Virus record (IMG/VR): IMGVR_UViG_3300017527_000643
Location: 29,972-93,971 of that record
Strand: one strand, 5' to 3'
Length of the DNA: 64,000 nucleotides
Source: a virus
Position numbers and translations under genes: made by a program. The notes beneath the pieces were generated by a model, which did no database searches, was not told the origin of the DNA, and was given only the letters and a program-made list of their open reading frames with translations. This document shows positions 19,233 to 28,341 of this stretch, piece after piece (within the stretch, counting starts at the first letter, position 1; the number at the start of each line of letters is the position of its first letter).

Positions 19233-20894
19233 ATGCCAACTATTGAGCAATATTACCCGGATAATGTTTCCATAAACATGGACGATACTGTCTTTGTGCG
19301 CGGGAATAATGTGTCCGATATCACTGGAAACAATGCTATTGCATTTAAGCTACAGAATATCAAAAATCTTAGAGCCAAGAATAACAAAGCTATAAGAATC
19401 AGATCGCCACTTAACAATGCCAAGGGATTTGAAGTTTCGAACATTGAAGATGCTTATTTGCTCTATAATGTAGCCAGCAGAACAGACACTGGCTTCGATT
19501 TTTATACGTTAGAAAAGCTAAACGTTTTCAACATGACGGCACACAATTGCACATCTTGCACAACGGTTGCAGCTACTGGCAATTTCAATAATATTGCGTT
19601 TTCCGCATATCAGGATACTGCGCTATACCGGGTAGCAAAAGGATTTGAGATCGACCCTGCGTATTCGATTAATATTGATTACGTAATTCACTTTGGATTG
19701 GATACTTTAGTTGATGGGACAGCCGTTGAAGGCGATGAAATCTCAGAAAAGCAGATTCTCTATTTAGATGAACCAAATGACGACTTTACCCCTGATTACA
19801 TTTCTGAGCTAGTAAACACAGGTACTGAAAACCCAATCAGAGATGAATATATAGATACTGGAGGAATAGAAAGTTATGTAACCGATGAAGCAACTGCTGA
19901 CCGGAAGTATTGGTATGATATACTTGATAATGTTTTTTGGAATGTTGATGATACCCAATCAATAGAAGTAAGCTTCATTAAGGCTTTCCAAAGCAGGGTT
20001 CTTGCTAGTACAGAGGTCACGGTATCCCAAGTAGAGAATGACACACATTTAAAGTTTGCTGAATCTCTAACCAGATTTTCAGAACTTTATCCTATGTACG
20101 CACGCTACGCAAGTCAGACTAAATTCCACAAACGCGTCATGGATATGTGGTTTTCGGGACTGAACCCTGCGGTAGTTCAGTCTTACCAGAATGGAATTGG
20201 TGGCTACAATTTCTTACCATCTTTCTTCAAACGCATGGAAGACTATGAAGACGGGTGGATTATTGGAGTTTCCTATATAGCACATGATAATTGGCTGAAC
20301 AGCATGGAGGATTTGAAATACGGGATCGGCCTTGATGTATTGGGCACATCTACGATGAACCAAGCTACTTCAGGAGAATGCTACAACAACGTGATGAAGT
20401 CACTTGCCGATATCGCTCCTGTACGCTGGTTTTTGCATGATGAAGTTCAGCCAGATGGCTATTTAATGTTCACGGATATGTATAATAGTTTTGAGGGCTG
20501 CGTTTTAGACAACATGCATTATAACGATGATTTCAATATTTCTATTAATGAAGTAGGCGAAGATGGAGAAGCGGTTACACCAGTAATTAGAACAAGTACA
20601 GTTCTTCCATCAGGTGCGCCGTCTGGTTATGTTGAAGTTTCATTGCTGGACAGGACTTACAGTGAAAATACCACTCGTGAATTTTATTATAGGCAAGGAA
20701 CAAGCGAAGATACAATGCCTGCGTGGGAAGAAATTACGGACTGGATAGGGGGTGTTCTAACGATAGAACAGCCCTATGTACAATTTAAGATAAATGTTGA
20801 AAATGTAATTAGAGAAGTAGATTATGAATTCCAAGGAATAGGACTAAGACAATATTCGAGTGCCCGTGACTGGACTCGACCACAATCAGGGTAG
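19233..20894 (+). CDS. Virion structural protein, probable fibre or baseplate attachment protein
   Basis: I do not recognise a named family. The first 130 residues have short strands with N-rich turns (FKLQNIKNLRAKNN) like a small beta helix. The middle is helical with aromatic-rich segments (YPMYARYASQTKF, MDMWFSGLNPAVV), and the end (about 460-553) is beta-rich. AGGTGA precedes the ATG. It sits between the adhesins and the long fibre, so a connector or fibre-related role is likely. Confidence 0.5.
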   Translation: MPTIEQYYPDNVSINMDDTVFVRGNNVSDITGNNAIAFKLQNIKNLRAKNNKAIRIRSPLNNAKGFEVSNIEDAYLLYNVASRTDTGFDFYTLEKLNVFNMTAHNCTSCTTVAATGNFNNIAFSAYQDTALYRVAKGFEIDPAYSINIDYVIHFGLDTLVDGTAVEGDEISEKQILYLDEPNDDFTPDYISELVNTGTENPIRDEYIDTGGIESYVTDEATADRKYWYDILDNVFWNVDDTQSIEVSFIKAFQSRVLASTEVTVSQVENDTHLKFAESLTRFSELYPMYARYASQTKFHKRVMDMWFSGLNPAVVQSYQNGIGGYNFLPSFFKRMEDYEDGWIIGVSYIAHDNWLNSMEDLKYGIGLDVLGTSTMNQATSGECYNNVMKSLADIAPVRWFLHDEVQPDGYLMFTDMYNSFEGCVLDNMHYNDDFNISINEVGEDGEAVTPVIRTSTVLPSGAPSGYVEVSLLDRTYSENTTREFYYRQGTSEDTMPAWEEITDWIGGVLTIEQPYVQFKINVENVIREVDYEFQGIGLRQYSSARDWTRPQSG

Positions 20895-20903
20895 AGGTAC
20901 GCT

Positions 20904-23900
20904 ATGCAAAGAACAGAATACTGGAACCAGACTCGCCCAACTGATACGCAGTTAAATTGGACTGAAACGTCCAAAACATCCGCAATTAATCAGCGATTGC
21001 GCTCATCTGCTCAGATGGGGATTGCGTGGGGATTTCAGGTAACTGTTAACTCTGTAGATAACACCAAAATTGACGTTGCCCGTGGTGAGGGCTATAGCGG
21101 TGGGGAATTCCTAATCAATGAATTCGAAACTGCAGGTTCGGGACAGCGCATTTCCACCTATACAGATACCCCTAGCGGTACTGATGATACCGGGCCTGCC
21201 GCTACCAGTCAAGGACTTGCAGATTATACTGCCGGGGTACTAAACTATGTATCTTTGGTTTATTCCGAAACTGAATCGCACCCATTGTCTGAAAGAAGCT
21301 ATCCTTTTACAAATCGGCAAACTGTTGTAACAGAGACGTTTACAGTTTCGGTGCTTACCGAAACTCAATGGAATGCTCTTGATGCAGAAGCATTGAACAA
21401 CCGGATACTCGTTGGGATCGTGACTGCACAGGGTGCAGGCACCCCGATTACTTCTGCAAATATTGAACAATTTGTCCAGCCGAAAACACTTCCTTCTTCC
21501 AGCCAGCCTTCTACAATTTCTGGTGTAACAATTGTTGGTATATCTGATGTTACGCCATTAGGAATTGGTACTCTGCGGTGGGAACCAAGTACTAGCAGTA
21601 TGTATTGGACTGCTCCAGGAGATACCGAAGGGACAGCGCTAACAATTAGCGATTCGGGCGTCTTTACCATATATTCTAACAACACGAATTATACACTAAG
21701 TCTAAATGTTGTGTGGGGGTCGTTGTCCTTAGTAGCTGCAGAAACGTCCGAAAATATTAGTATTAGATCTTTATACGGCAGAGAAATTCCTATGTTTAGC
21801 GCAACGGACCAAATCCATAGAGATATGGTGGGGTCTGGCCAACCAAGCACGACAAATCCGCACGCACTGACTTTAGCAGATATCGGAGGTGGAACACTCG
21901 ATCACGCAGATTTATTCCACGTAAATGGGATATCCAAAGATGCGGATAGTACGCAGCTTGAGTGCCAAATAGATGCGATTAATGACCGTATTCAAGTTAC
22001 GAGCTTAGGAGGATTTGAAAATAGTTTTTTGGTGGATGGTGTTACCCTTACAGAAGCTTCTGGATCAAATTATGTAAATTTTGATACGGCACCAGCCCCT
22101 GATTCGGGTGAATATTTGATCTATGTAGACAGCGCTGGCAATCTTGGAAAAGTCCAAATTGGTAATGCTTTTACTAATTTTACTAACTTAGATATATGGG
22201 ACATAAGTAACATTGTAGCTGGAACCGGAGAGATTGAATGGGATGCTACGAATGACAGAATTAGATATAAAGCTCCGGGGGATGCCGTCTGGGGTGATTG
22301 GGTTTATGTAGCAGATAGGGCACCTCCATTGACAGGTAATGGTGGTTTTTACAAAGTGTATTCTAGTACTACAGCTAATTGGATCATTCTTGAATTTTCT
22401 GGAATCATTGGTGCTTCAAATACTGAAACATTTACAGTTGTAAAGGATGAAACCAGTTATTCAGATGAATCCATGCTGAAGCTCTCCGTTGTACATTGGG
22501 ATCAGCCTACTGAGGTATTGTCCAATCTTCGTGACATTCGTAGATTTGTTACTGCAGATAACCGCACTGAGTTTGAAGAAGAACATGATGAAAATGGGCA
22601 CCATACAAAAACACTTAGAAATGGATTAGACATATACAATAGAGAAGCTAATACGTTGCTAGATGTTTATGGCGAAAGTGTTGTTGTGCGTGGAAGAGCC
22701 GTTAGCCATACGGCTGGGTATTTCTCTGCAGAAAGCACTATGGGGTTGGAAGCCCACGCAAGTGATAGCCTTGGAGCAAAAATCCACGCACCGAATTTTG
22801 GTTTGTATGCTAGCGCAGCTACTGAGACTGCTATCTATGCAACCGCCCCAAATACTGTTGTTACTGTTCTTGCAGGCACTGATACTGCAATTAGAGCATC
22901 TGCGGTGGGCAATATTGCTGGGGCTTTTATAGCTGATAATATTCGTGCAGTATACGGGTCTGCTGCGAATGAAGCATGCTATTTCTACGCTGAAACTGAC
23001 ACAGCTATTCGCGGAAATGCAAACGGTGATACAGCAATCATGGGAACTGCTGCTAATACAGCGGTCTTTGGACGAGCAGAAACACGCTACGCTGCCTATT
23101 TCTCAGCACCAAATACTGCTCTTTATGCTACTGCAGCTACGGAAGTCGCGGTAAGCGGGCTTGCTGATTCGAATGCAATTCGTGGGACAGCCGCAGATTC
23201 GTTTGGAGTGGCGGGTCTTGCTGGCGTAAAAGTTGCTGTATGGGGAAGTGCTCCTAATACAGCCGCTTCTTTTTTTGCTAATACCGCAACAGCAATTGAG
23301 GCAAACGCAGACAGGCTAGCTATTTATGCAACCGTTACAGATTCCCAAGGTATTTATGTAACAGCCCCTAATACAGCCGCTCAATTTACTGTAGAAACTA
23401 ATACGGCAGTGGATGCAGGTGCATTGGGCGAAACGGCTGTTCGCGCTGTCGCATCAGCTACTGCTATATGGGTATCAGCTACGAATGAGGGGATACGCGT
23501 TACAGCAGCAGGTGCCACTGCGATATATGCTACCGCAGGAGCCGCCTATGGTGTCGCAGCCCAAGCTAATCAACTTGCGGGCTGGTTTAATGCAAGCAGT
23601 GATTATTCAGGAAATGAGGTACTAGGTTTATATGGCGCAGCTACTAATGCAGCAGCAGGCCATGAGGAGTCTGCAATAGGTGTAAGTGGTTGGGTGGTGG
23701 GATCTTTAGCTACGGCAGTGCATGGGTCTGCTGCACATGCTTCCTATGGAACTGGCGTACTAGGGGAAGCCGGTTCTGGCAACATTGGGGTTGGTGCATA
23801 TGGTGTCTTTGGTAGCGCAGGAGTTGCTGGCATTGGTCTAGCAGGCGTTGCAGGAATTATGGGGGCATCCCTGTCCATAAGTGCCGCTAACGCTGTGGGG

Positions 23901-24068
23901 CTACGCATCGTTGCTGACACTGCTGTTAATGGAACAGGTATGCAAGTTTTTGCATCAAGCTTATTTGCAGAAATTTCTGCACCTACACAAGATGGTCACA
24001 CTGATTCAGCAGAGGAAATTAAAGTTACCTTTAATGGAGCAGCTAGGTGGATTAGGTTGTATACTTAG
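20904..24068 (+). CDS. Long tail fibre with alanine-rich short repeats
   Basis: This 1054-residue protein has an N-terminal domain beginning MQRTEYWNQTRPTDTQLNW, beta-rich middle parts and, from about residue 590 to 900, a degenerate 15-20-residue repeat of the type A-x-x-T-A-I-x-A-x-A (for example ETAIYATAPNTV, DTAIRASAVGN). Such repeats form trimeric shafts. A final domain ends in FNGAARWIRLYT, like many fibre tips. AGAGGT precedes the ATG. No chaperone gene follows; the stop overlaps the end of a minus-strand lipoprotein gene by four bases. Confidence 0.7.
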   Translation: MQRTEYWNQTRPTDTQLNWTETSKTSAINQRLRSSAQMGIAWGFQVTVNSVDNTKIDVARGEGYSGGEFLINEFETAGSGQRISTYTDTPSGTDDTGPAATSQGLADYTAGVLNYVSLVYSETESHPLSERSYPFTNRQTVVTETFTVSVLTETQWNALDAEALNNRILVGIVTAQGAGTPITSANIEQFVQPKTLPSSSQPSTISGVTIVGISDVTPLGIGTLRWEPSTSSMYWTAPGDTEGTALTISDSGVFTIYSNNTNYTLSLNVVWGSLSLVAAETSENISIRSLYGREIPMFSATDQIHRDMVGSGQPSTTNPHALTLADIGGGTLDHADLFHVNGISKDADSTQLECQIDAINDRIQVTSLGGFENSFLVDGVTLTEASGSNYVNFDTAPAPDSGEYLIYVDSAGNLGKVQIGNAFTNFTNLDIWDISNIVAGTGEIEWDATNDRIRYKAPGDAVWGDWVYVADRAPPLTGNGGFYKVYSSTTANWIILEFSGIIGASNTETFTVVKDETSYSDESMLKLSVVHWDQPTEVLSNLRDIRRFVTADNRTEFEEEHDENGHHTKTLRNGLDIYNREANTLLDVYGESVVVRGRAVSHTAGYFSAESTMGLEAHASDSLGAKIHAPNFGLYASAATETAIYATAPNTVVTVLAGTDTAIRASAVGNIAGAFIADNIRAVYGSAANEACYFYAETDTAIRGNANGDTAIMGTAANTAVFGRAETRYAAYFSAPNTALYATAATEVAVSGLADSNAIRGTAADSFGVAGLAGVKVAVWGSAPNTAASFFANTATAIEANADRLAIYATVTDSQGIYVTAPNTAAQFTVETNTAVDAGALGETAVRAVASATAIWVSATNEGIRVTAAGATAIYATAGAAYGVAAQANQLAGWFNASSDYSGNEVLGLYGAATNAAAGHEESAIGVSGWVVGSLATAVHGSAAHASYGTGVLGEAGSGNIGVGAYGVFGSAGVAGIGLAGVAGIMGASLSISAANAVGLRIVADTAVNGTGMQVFASSLFAEISAPTQDGHTDSAEEIKVTFNGAARWIRLYT
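22680..23600 (+). repeat. Degenerate repeats coding the fibre shaft
   Basis: About 15-20 copies of a 45-60-base unit code for A-x-x-T-A-I-x-A-type peptides. Bases differ between copies while the peptide pattern stays, so the repeat is old or under selection. Confidence 0.6.
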
Positions 24069-24364
24069 TAAACGCAATCGTTGTTTGCGATTTTCTCGTT
24101 TACTTCCATTAGTTTTTCAGTGCAGTTGTGCGGTGTCCACCCTTCATACCAGGAATTTTGAACACAGTCCATCGGCTCTTCAACAAAATCTCCGCATTGC
24201 TCCTTGAGATCTGCAAGCGCGTGGCAGTACTCGTAGCATTCCGCATACATTATCTTGAAAAAATCTTCTGTTGTCATTTCGTCCAGTGAGCACTCACATG
24301 TCGGGTCTGCCCCGCAGCCCCCAAGTAGAAATCCTAATGCTGCAATTACTGTAACCATTTTCAT
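24065..24364 (-). CDS. Cysteine-rich lipoprotein
   Basis: The start is set by GAAAGGAG six bases before the ATG. The 99-residue product has a signal peptide (MKMVTVIAALGFLLGG) with lipobox LGGC, so Cys becomes the lipidated residue in the outer or inner membrane. The mature part has eight more cysteines (TCECS, ECYEYC and others), suggesting disulfides in the periplasm. It is encoded opposite to all neighbours with its own promoter at 24386-24414. Phage lipoproteins of this sort (T5 Llp is an example) can block superinfection; that role is only a guess here. Confidence 0.7.
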   Translation of the reverse strand: MKMVTVIAALGFLLGGCGADPTCECSLDEMTTEDFFKIMYAECYEYCHALADLKEQCGDFVEEPMDCVQNSWYEGWTPHNCTEKLMEVNEKIANNDCVY

Positions 24365-24385
24365 TTCGTTCTCCTTTCTAAACTC

Positions 24386-24414
24386 AATATCAGGTCGAAG
24401 TTTAGTTTTGTAAA
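24386..24414 (-). promoter_or_regulatory. Promoter of the minus-strand lipoprotein gene
   Basis: TTTACA and GATATT are separated by 17 bases on the minus strand. The run TTTACAAAACTAAAC is the same as at the promoters at 53050 and 56559. Confidence 0.65.
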
Positions 24415-24488
24415 GTAATTTTTTATGAGAAATCACTAGACCTTTTGGTAATGATGAGTATAATGTCTCCAGGAACATAGGAGATTCC

Positions 24489-26411
24489 ATGGGCAAACCC
24501 CGAATCCAAGAACTCGAAAAAATCCTTACAAATGCGCAGGATGAGTACTACAACGGCACCTCCATCATGGGAGATGACGAGTACGATGCCCTGGCAGATG
24601 AGCTTGCTGATTTGGACCCTAAGAATAAGGTTCTGAAGCGGGTAGGAGCCTCTGTTTCTGATGATGCCAAGCTCCAGAAAGCTAAACATGCGATTCCAAT
24701 GGGATCGCAGAAGAAAGTAAATGAAGAAGCTGAATTTCGTAGCTGGGTAAAAAAGACAGGTGCAAAAACGCTAGTTTGCCAAGAAAAGCTGGACGGCTTA
24801 TCAATTGATTTGGTATACAAGAAGTCAAAATTAGTTCAGGCAATTACACGCGGAGACGGCGAAACAGGAGAAGACATCACACATAATGTTGTTCATATGG
24901 ATAACGTGCTTCACAGGCTTCCCAAATTTAGTGGCAGTATCCGTGGTGAAATTGTCCTTCCGAAGAGCAGGTTCGAAAAGCATTTTGCAAATGAAGGTTA
25001 CGCAAACCCAAGAAATGCTGCTTCAGGACTTTCAAGGCGTAAAACGGTAAATAAGAAGACACTCCAACATATCAAGATCATTTCCTTTGACTGTACCCAC
25101 TCCAAAATTGACTTCAAGAAAGAACACCACAAAATACGCTTTTTGGAAGGTATGGGCGTTGATTGCGTTTTCACTAAAGTAGTAGATCTGACAAATGCCA
25201 TCAAGGGCTACAATCTATATCAAAAAACCAAGCGTGAAAAGCTCGATCATGAAATCGATGGTATGGTTTTCAAAGTCAACGATGTAGCAGCACAGGAAGC
25301 GCTTGGAGAGACGGACGGAAGACCCAAGGGACAGGTTGCCTGGAAGTTTGCTGCAGAGATGCGTAAAACTATACTGGAGGATGTTTCCTGGGAGGTTGGC
25401 CTTACCGGTAGAATCACTCCTGTAGCGATTTTGAAGCCCGTGGGCGTAGGTGGCGTTACTATCAAACGTGCCAGTCTCCATAACGTGAGCAACATGGAAC
25501 GCCTGGGTGTTTACCCAATGGCAGACGTTTTGGTGAGTCGTCGTAACGACGTTATTCCCTACGTAGAGAAGGTTATTGCGAAAGGCAAATCAAAACAACC
25601 AGGGAAATTCAAGGTTCCTTCAGACTGCCCTGTTTGTGGCGAAGATACAGAATTTGAAGGCGAATATTTGATGTGTTCCAGCAAGGATTGCCCAGCGAAG
25701 AAAGAGGGCGATATTAAGAAGTGGGTAAAGAAGCTCGATATAGATGAAGTCGGAGAATCTTTTATCCGTGCCGCAATCAAGGCAGGTTTCATTGAAGACC
25801 CGGCTGACTTGTATACCTTATCTGCCGATACGGTTGCTACGCTGGACGGCTATCAAAGCAAGAGTGCGAAAACCATCGTGCGCAATATCAATAAGACAAG
25901 AGAATTGCCTCTCAAGAAATTTATGGGAGCATTGAACATTCCCAATGTAGGAACTACCACATTTGCAGCATTGGAAAAGGGTGGCTTTGATACTATTAGA
26001 AGTTTACAAGTAGCAACTTGGGGTGAATTTGCAAAAGTGGATGGAGTGGGAGATACCACGGCTTTGGCTATTTATAACGGGCTAATCGATAAAGAAAAAT
26101 TGATCGAAAAGCTTTTGAAAAACGGTGTGTCAGTAAAAAAGAAGATCGTAGGCAAACTTAGCGGAAAATCATTTTGCTTCACTGGTCAGATTTCAATCAA
26201 ACGTGGCGATGCAATGAAGCTCGTGGAATCCATGGGCGGTGAAATCAAAAGCAGTGTGGGGAAAGGGTTGACCTACTTGGTTCAAGCCAATAAGACTTCT
26301 GCATCAGGCAAATCCCAAAAAGCAAAAAAGTATGGCACTGAAATTCTCGGTGAAAAAGAATTCTTCAAGCTTGTAGACTTTTCATTCAAACGCCTTCAAT
26401 CACTTAGCTAA
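24489..26411 (+). CDS. ligA: NAD-dependent DNA ligase
   Basis: The enzyme seals nicks in duplex DNA using NAD+. All parts are present: a short Ia domain (YYNGTSIMGDDEYDAL, about 19-34), the adenylation site EKLDG with Lys100, RGDGETGED, SIRGEIVLP, NPRNAASG, EIDGMVFKVND, an OB domain, a four-Cys zinc finger (Cys380, 383, 396, 401), helix-hairpin-helix repeats and a C-terminal BRCT domain (about 550-630, SGKSFCFTGQ). The length of 640 is near that of bacterial LigA (about 670). AGGAG precedes the ATG, and TATAAT lies at about 24461. It probably serves phage DNA replication or repair. Confidence 0.95.
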   Translation: MGKPRIQELEKILTNAQDEYYNGTSIMGDDEYDALADELADLDPKNKVLKRVGASVSDDAKLQKAKHAIPMGSQKKVNEEAEFRSWVKKTGAKTLVCQEKLDGLSIDLVYKKSKLVQAITRGDGETGEDITHNVVHMDNVLHRLPKFSGSIRGEIVLPKSRFEKHFANEGYANPRNAASGLSRRKTVNKKTLQHIKIISFDCTHSKIDFKKEHHKIRFLEGMGVDCVFTKVVDLTNAIKGYNLYQKTKREKLDHEIDGMVFKVNDVAAQEALGETDGRPKGQVAWKFAAEMRKTILEDVSWEVGLTGRITPVAILKPVGVGGVTIKRASLHNVSNMERLGVYPMADVLVSRRNDVIPYVEKVIAKGKSKQPGKFKVPSDCPVCGEDTEFEGEYLMCSSKDCPAKKEGDIKKWVKKLDIDEVGESFIRAAIKAGFIEDPADLYTLSADTVATLDGYQSKSAKTIVRNINKTRELPLKKFMGALNIPNVGTTTFAALEKGGFDTIRSLQVATWGEFAKVDGVGDTTALAIYNGLIDKEKLIEKLLKNGVSVKKKIVGKLSGKSFCFTGQISIKRGDAMKLVESMGGEIKSSVGKGLTYLVQANKTSASGKSQKAKKYGTEILGEKEFFKLVDFSFKRLQSLS

Positions 26412-26443
26412 CTGCCGCTCTTACGGCACGTCGGGAGGAAATT

Positions 26444-26779
26444 ATGGAATCAGTATACATTGTAAGTACTGGTACGGGTTTTTTGTATGTTATTCAGGGG
26501 ATTTTTACCACTAGAGAACTCGCAAACAAGTTCTCAGAAGCGTTTGAGGATGCAGTTGTTAATGAGGAGTGCCTATATACGGAATTTCCCAAATTATATA
26601 GATATGAATGCACCATAGATCTGGAAACTGGCAACCTGATCGAAGTGAAAGAGTGCAAACCTTCCGTAAGTCCCATGCTGCTAACTATCGATGGTAAAAC
26701 GCTTTATTCGGTTGGCGAAACTAAGGCCGAGGCGCAGTACAATGCAGAATCTTACCTCAAGAAATTGCGCAAAGAATAA
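26444..26779 (+). CDS. Unknown small protein after ligase
   Basis: I do not recognise this 111-residue protein. It appears to be an alpha/beta fold with an N-terminal VYIVSTGTGFLYVIQGIF strand pair and a C-terminal helix (ETKAEAQYNAESYLKKLR). GGGAGG precedes the ATG. It follows ligA by 32 bases, which contain a small TGCCG/CGGCA hairpin. It is likely co-transcribed with ligA; a link to replication is possible but not shown. Confidence 0.55.
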   Translation: MESVYIVSTGTGFLYVIQGIFTTRELANKFSEAFEDAVVNEECLYTEFPKLYRYECTIDLETGNLIEVKECKPSVSPMLLTIDGKTLYSVGETKAEAQYNAESYLKKLRKE

Positions 26780-26822
26780 AGTGATTGATTAACAAAGAAA
26801 TAAACAAGTCCTTCCCTGATTT

Positions 26823-26867
26823 AGCTACCTATTCCTATCAATTGACTCAAAAATCAATTTAGTAGCT
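26823..26867. repeat. Nested inverted repeat in an AT-rich gap
   Basis: AGCTAC (26823) pairs with GTAGCT (26862), and inside it ATTGA (26841) pairs with TCAAT (26854). It lies in the 237-base gap before the 27017 gene, which otherwise holds AT-rich sequence, the GTTTAGCCTTTAG box at 26926 and the promoter. There is no clear T-run after it, so a terminator is uncertain. Confidence 0.35.
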
Positions 26868-26925
26868 GTTTGTAACTTCCAAAAATCACTTTATTTTATT
26901 ACTAAATATTTTTTATTATCTGCTA

Positions 26926-26970
26926 GTTTAGCCTTTAGCGCTTGACAAGCTACCATTGCGACCCTATATT
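26926..26970 (+). promoter_or_regulatory. Strong promoter P1 with GTTTAGC box
   Basis: TTGACA (26942-26947) and TATATT (26965-26970) are spaced by 17 bases. The spacer begins AGCTA and ends CGACCC, as in the promoters at 28706 and 29934. GTTTAGCCTTTAG precedes the -35. The predicted transcript begins with a TGCGC/GCGCA hairpin (26976-26993). Confidence 0.85.
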
Positions 26971-27016
26971 AGTAATGCGCAAAGGAAAGCGCAACTTATT
27001 AGAAGGGAGAACTAAT

Positions 27017-27916
27017 ATGACGGGCGTAAGCGGACTTTCGGTAATCGGGTACTTCGTGTGGTGGACGGTTAGCAACCAGAAGATTCGTAGGGATGACATG
27101 CAGAAGCTGATCGACGCAGCAGGTGTGAAGGACAATCAGGGGAAGCCGTTCAAGGTTCCTGAAGTGAAGGCGCGGTCTGCCTTCCTGAAGGCTGTCCGTG
27201 AGATTCGCGGGCAGAGCAAGAACAAGGGCATCCTGATTCGCAAGATCAAGAAGGAATCAGAGGAATACCTTTTTGGGCTGGTTGATGAGGATGTGAACAA
27301 GCATGCACAAGAACTGAACTACTCGCACAGCGCCACCATGAAGTTCGATCCTATCCACGGTAATTTGAGTGTGGACCAGCCGCATCGAGGGTTCGATCTG
27401 GTCAAGGAACGGTACGCAGAGTACAAGGATTTCATGAACAGCGATGATGTTCGGGAGATCGTCCTTACCATTCTGAATCAGATTCCCACTGTCAGTGTTC
27501 GTCAGCGCGGCGGCATCTACTTTGTGCCTGAGAAGTTCTCAGCCGAAGTGGAATGCCTGGAATCGCTGGTAGGCTCGCTGCCAGGTGGCGGGGAAGTTGA
27601 TTTAGCTACGGTGGGCACCGGCTCCGCAAACGGCAGTTACCTGGCGGTCGCTCCCCAGATCGATACTGAGAAGTCCAAGAAAGCCATCTACAAGGCATTT
27701 GTCGCTAGCTTGAAGTCCCGTATGCAGAGCTTCGAAAGTGACCTGGAAGAGAACGGTATCACCCAGACACACGCCCTCAAGACCCGTCTCCAGGAATTCA
27801 AGGACATGAAGGCTGAGATCGGATTCTACCGGGATGCGCTCGAATTCCAGGTGGAAGATCTTACTGAAGGCTTGGATGCACTGACCAAGAAGGTGCAGAA
27901 GAAGTTGATGGAATAA
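27017..27916 (+). CDS. Unknown protein linked to the MoxR/VWA cluster
   Basis: The start is the ATG after AAGGGAGAACTAAT, which is shared with other strongly expressed genes here; a longer frame from 26942 would overlap the promoter. The 299-residue product has an N-terminal helical region (YFVWWTVSNQKIRRDDMQKLI), a basic middle and a long helical C-terminus (about 215-299) that looks coiled-coil. I do not recognise the family. It uses GC-richer codons (AAG, CTG, ATC) than its neighbours, like the MoxR and VWA genes, and shares their promoter type, suggesting a joint role. A terminator follows. Confidence 0.65.
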   Translation: MTGVSGLSVIGYFVWWTVSNQKIRRDDMQKLIDAAGVKDNQGKPFKVPEVKARSAFLKAVREIRGQSKNKGILIRKIKKESEEYLFGLVDEDVNKHAQELNYSHSATMKFDPIHGNLSVDQPHRGFDLVKERYAEYKDFMNSDDVREIVLTILNQIPTVSVRQRGGIYFVPEKFSAEVECLESLVGSLPGGGEVDLATVGTGSANGSYLAVAPQIDTEKSKKAIYKAFVASLKSRMQSFESDLEENGITQTHALKTRLQEFKDMKAEIGFYRDALEFQVEDLTEGLDALTKKVQKKLME

Positions 27917-27921
27917 TGATT

Positions 27922-27947
27922 GGGAGGGCTTAGCCCTCCTTTTTGTT
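27922..27947 (+). terminator. Rho-independent terminator
   Basis: A perfect stem GGAGGGC/GCCCTCC (27923-27939, loop TTA) is followed by TTTTTGTTT. It ends transcription from the strong promoter P1. Confidence 0.9.
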
Positions 27948-27975
27948 TCTGCAGTATAATGAAAGGAGAAGTCTG

Positions 27976-28341
27976 ATGAAGAAGAAATTGACGAAGGTAA
28001 AAGAAGCCAGAAAGCGACTAGGACTTACACTGCGGGATTTGGAGGAAAAGGTTGGAGTTTCCAGGCAAGCACTGTCAGCATACGAGCGTGGAGATTACCC
28101 CCCGCGTGAGGAAGTTTGGAAGAAGCTGAAGAAAGTTCTCAAGCTGAAAGGCAAAGTGGAAGAATATTGGGGCAGAGTTGCACATACCGGTAAAGCGAGA
28201 CTGTACCATGAAGGTTCGGAATGCTACATTAAGGGTTGCCACATTCAGCCAATTAGCCAGGGGTTGTGCCGCAAGCACTACCAGCGCATTCGTTATCATA
28301 GGATAACCCATGGCATTGCCCCAGAAATTAGCGAAGCTTGA
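27976..28341 (+). CDS. XRE-type HTH regulator with C-terminal Cys motif
   Basis: The start is the ATG after AAAGGAGAAGTCTG. Of 121 residues, about 5-55 form an XRE/Cro-type helix-turn-helix (RLGLTLRDLEEKVGVSRQALSAYERG). The C-terminal part has CYIKGC, then GLCRKHYQRIRYH (about 85-112), a Cys/His pattern likely to bind zinc. It overlaps the ImmA-like gene by 32 bases. XRE plus ImmA/IrrE pairs are usually repressor and protease that removes it. A TATAAT at 27955-27960, just after the terminator, can start transcription. Confidence 0.75.
   Translation: MKKKLTKVKEARKRLGLTLRDLEEKVGVSRQALSAYERGDYPPREEVWKKLKKVLKLKGKVEEYWGRVAHTGKARLYHEGSECYIKGCHIQPISQGLCRKHYQRIRYHRITHGIAPEISEA

Noticed and set aside
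10167-24068. Repeats in fibre genes as CRISPR-like array
   Set aside because: The repeats are degenerate, in frame and protein-coding, with no constant repeat and spacer pattern.
26942-27016. TTG start giving a longer 27017 protein
   Set aside because: The TTG is part of the -35 TTGACA, and a strong ribosome site lies before the inner ATG.
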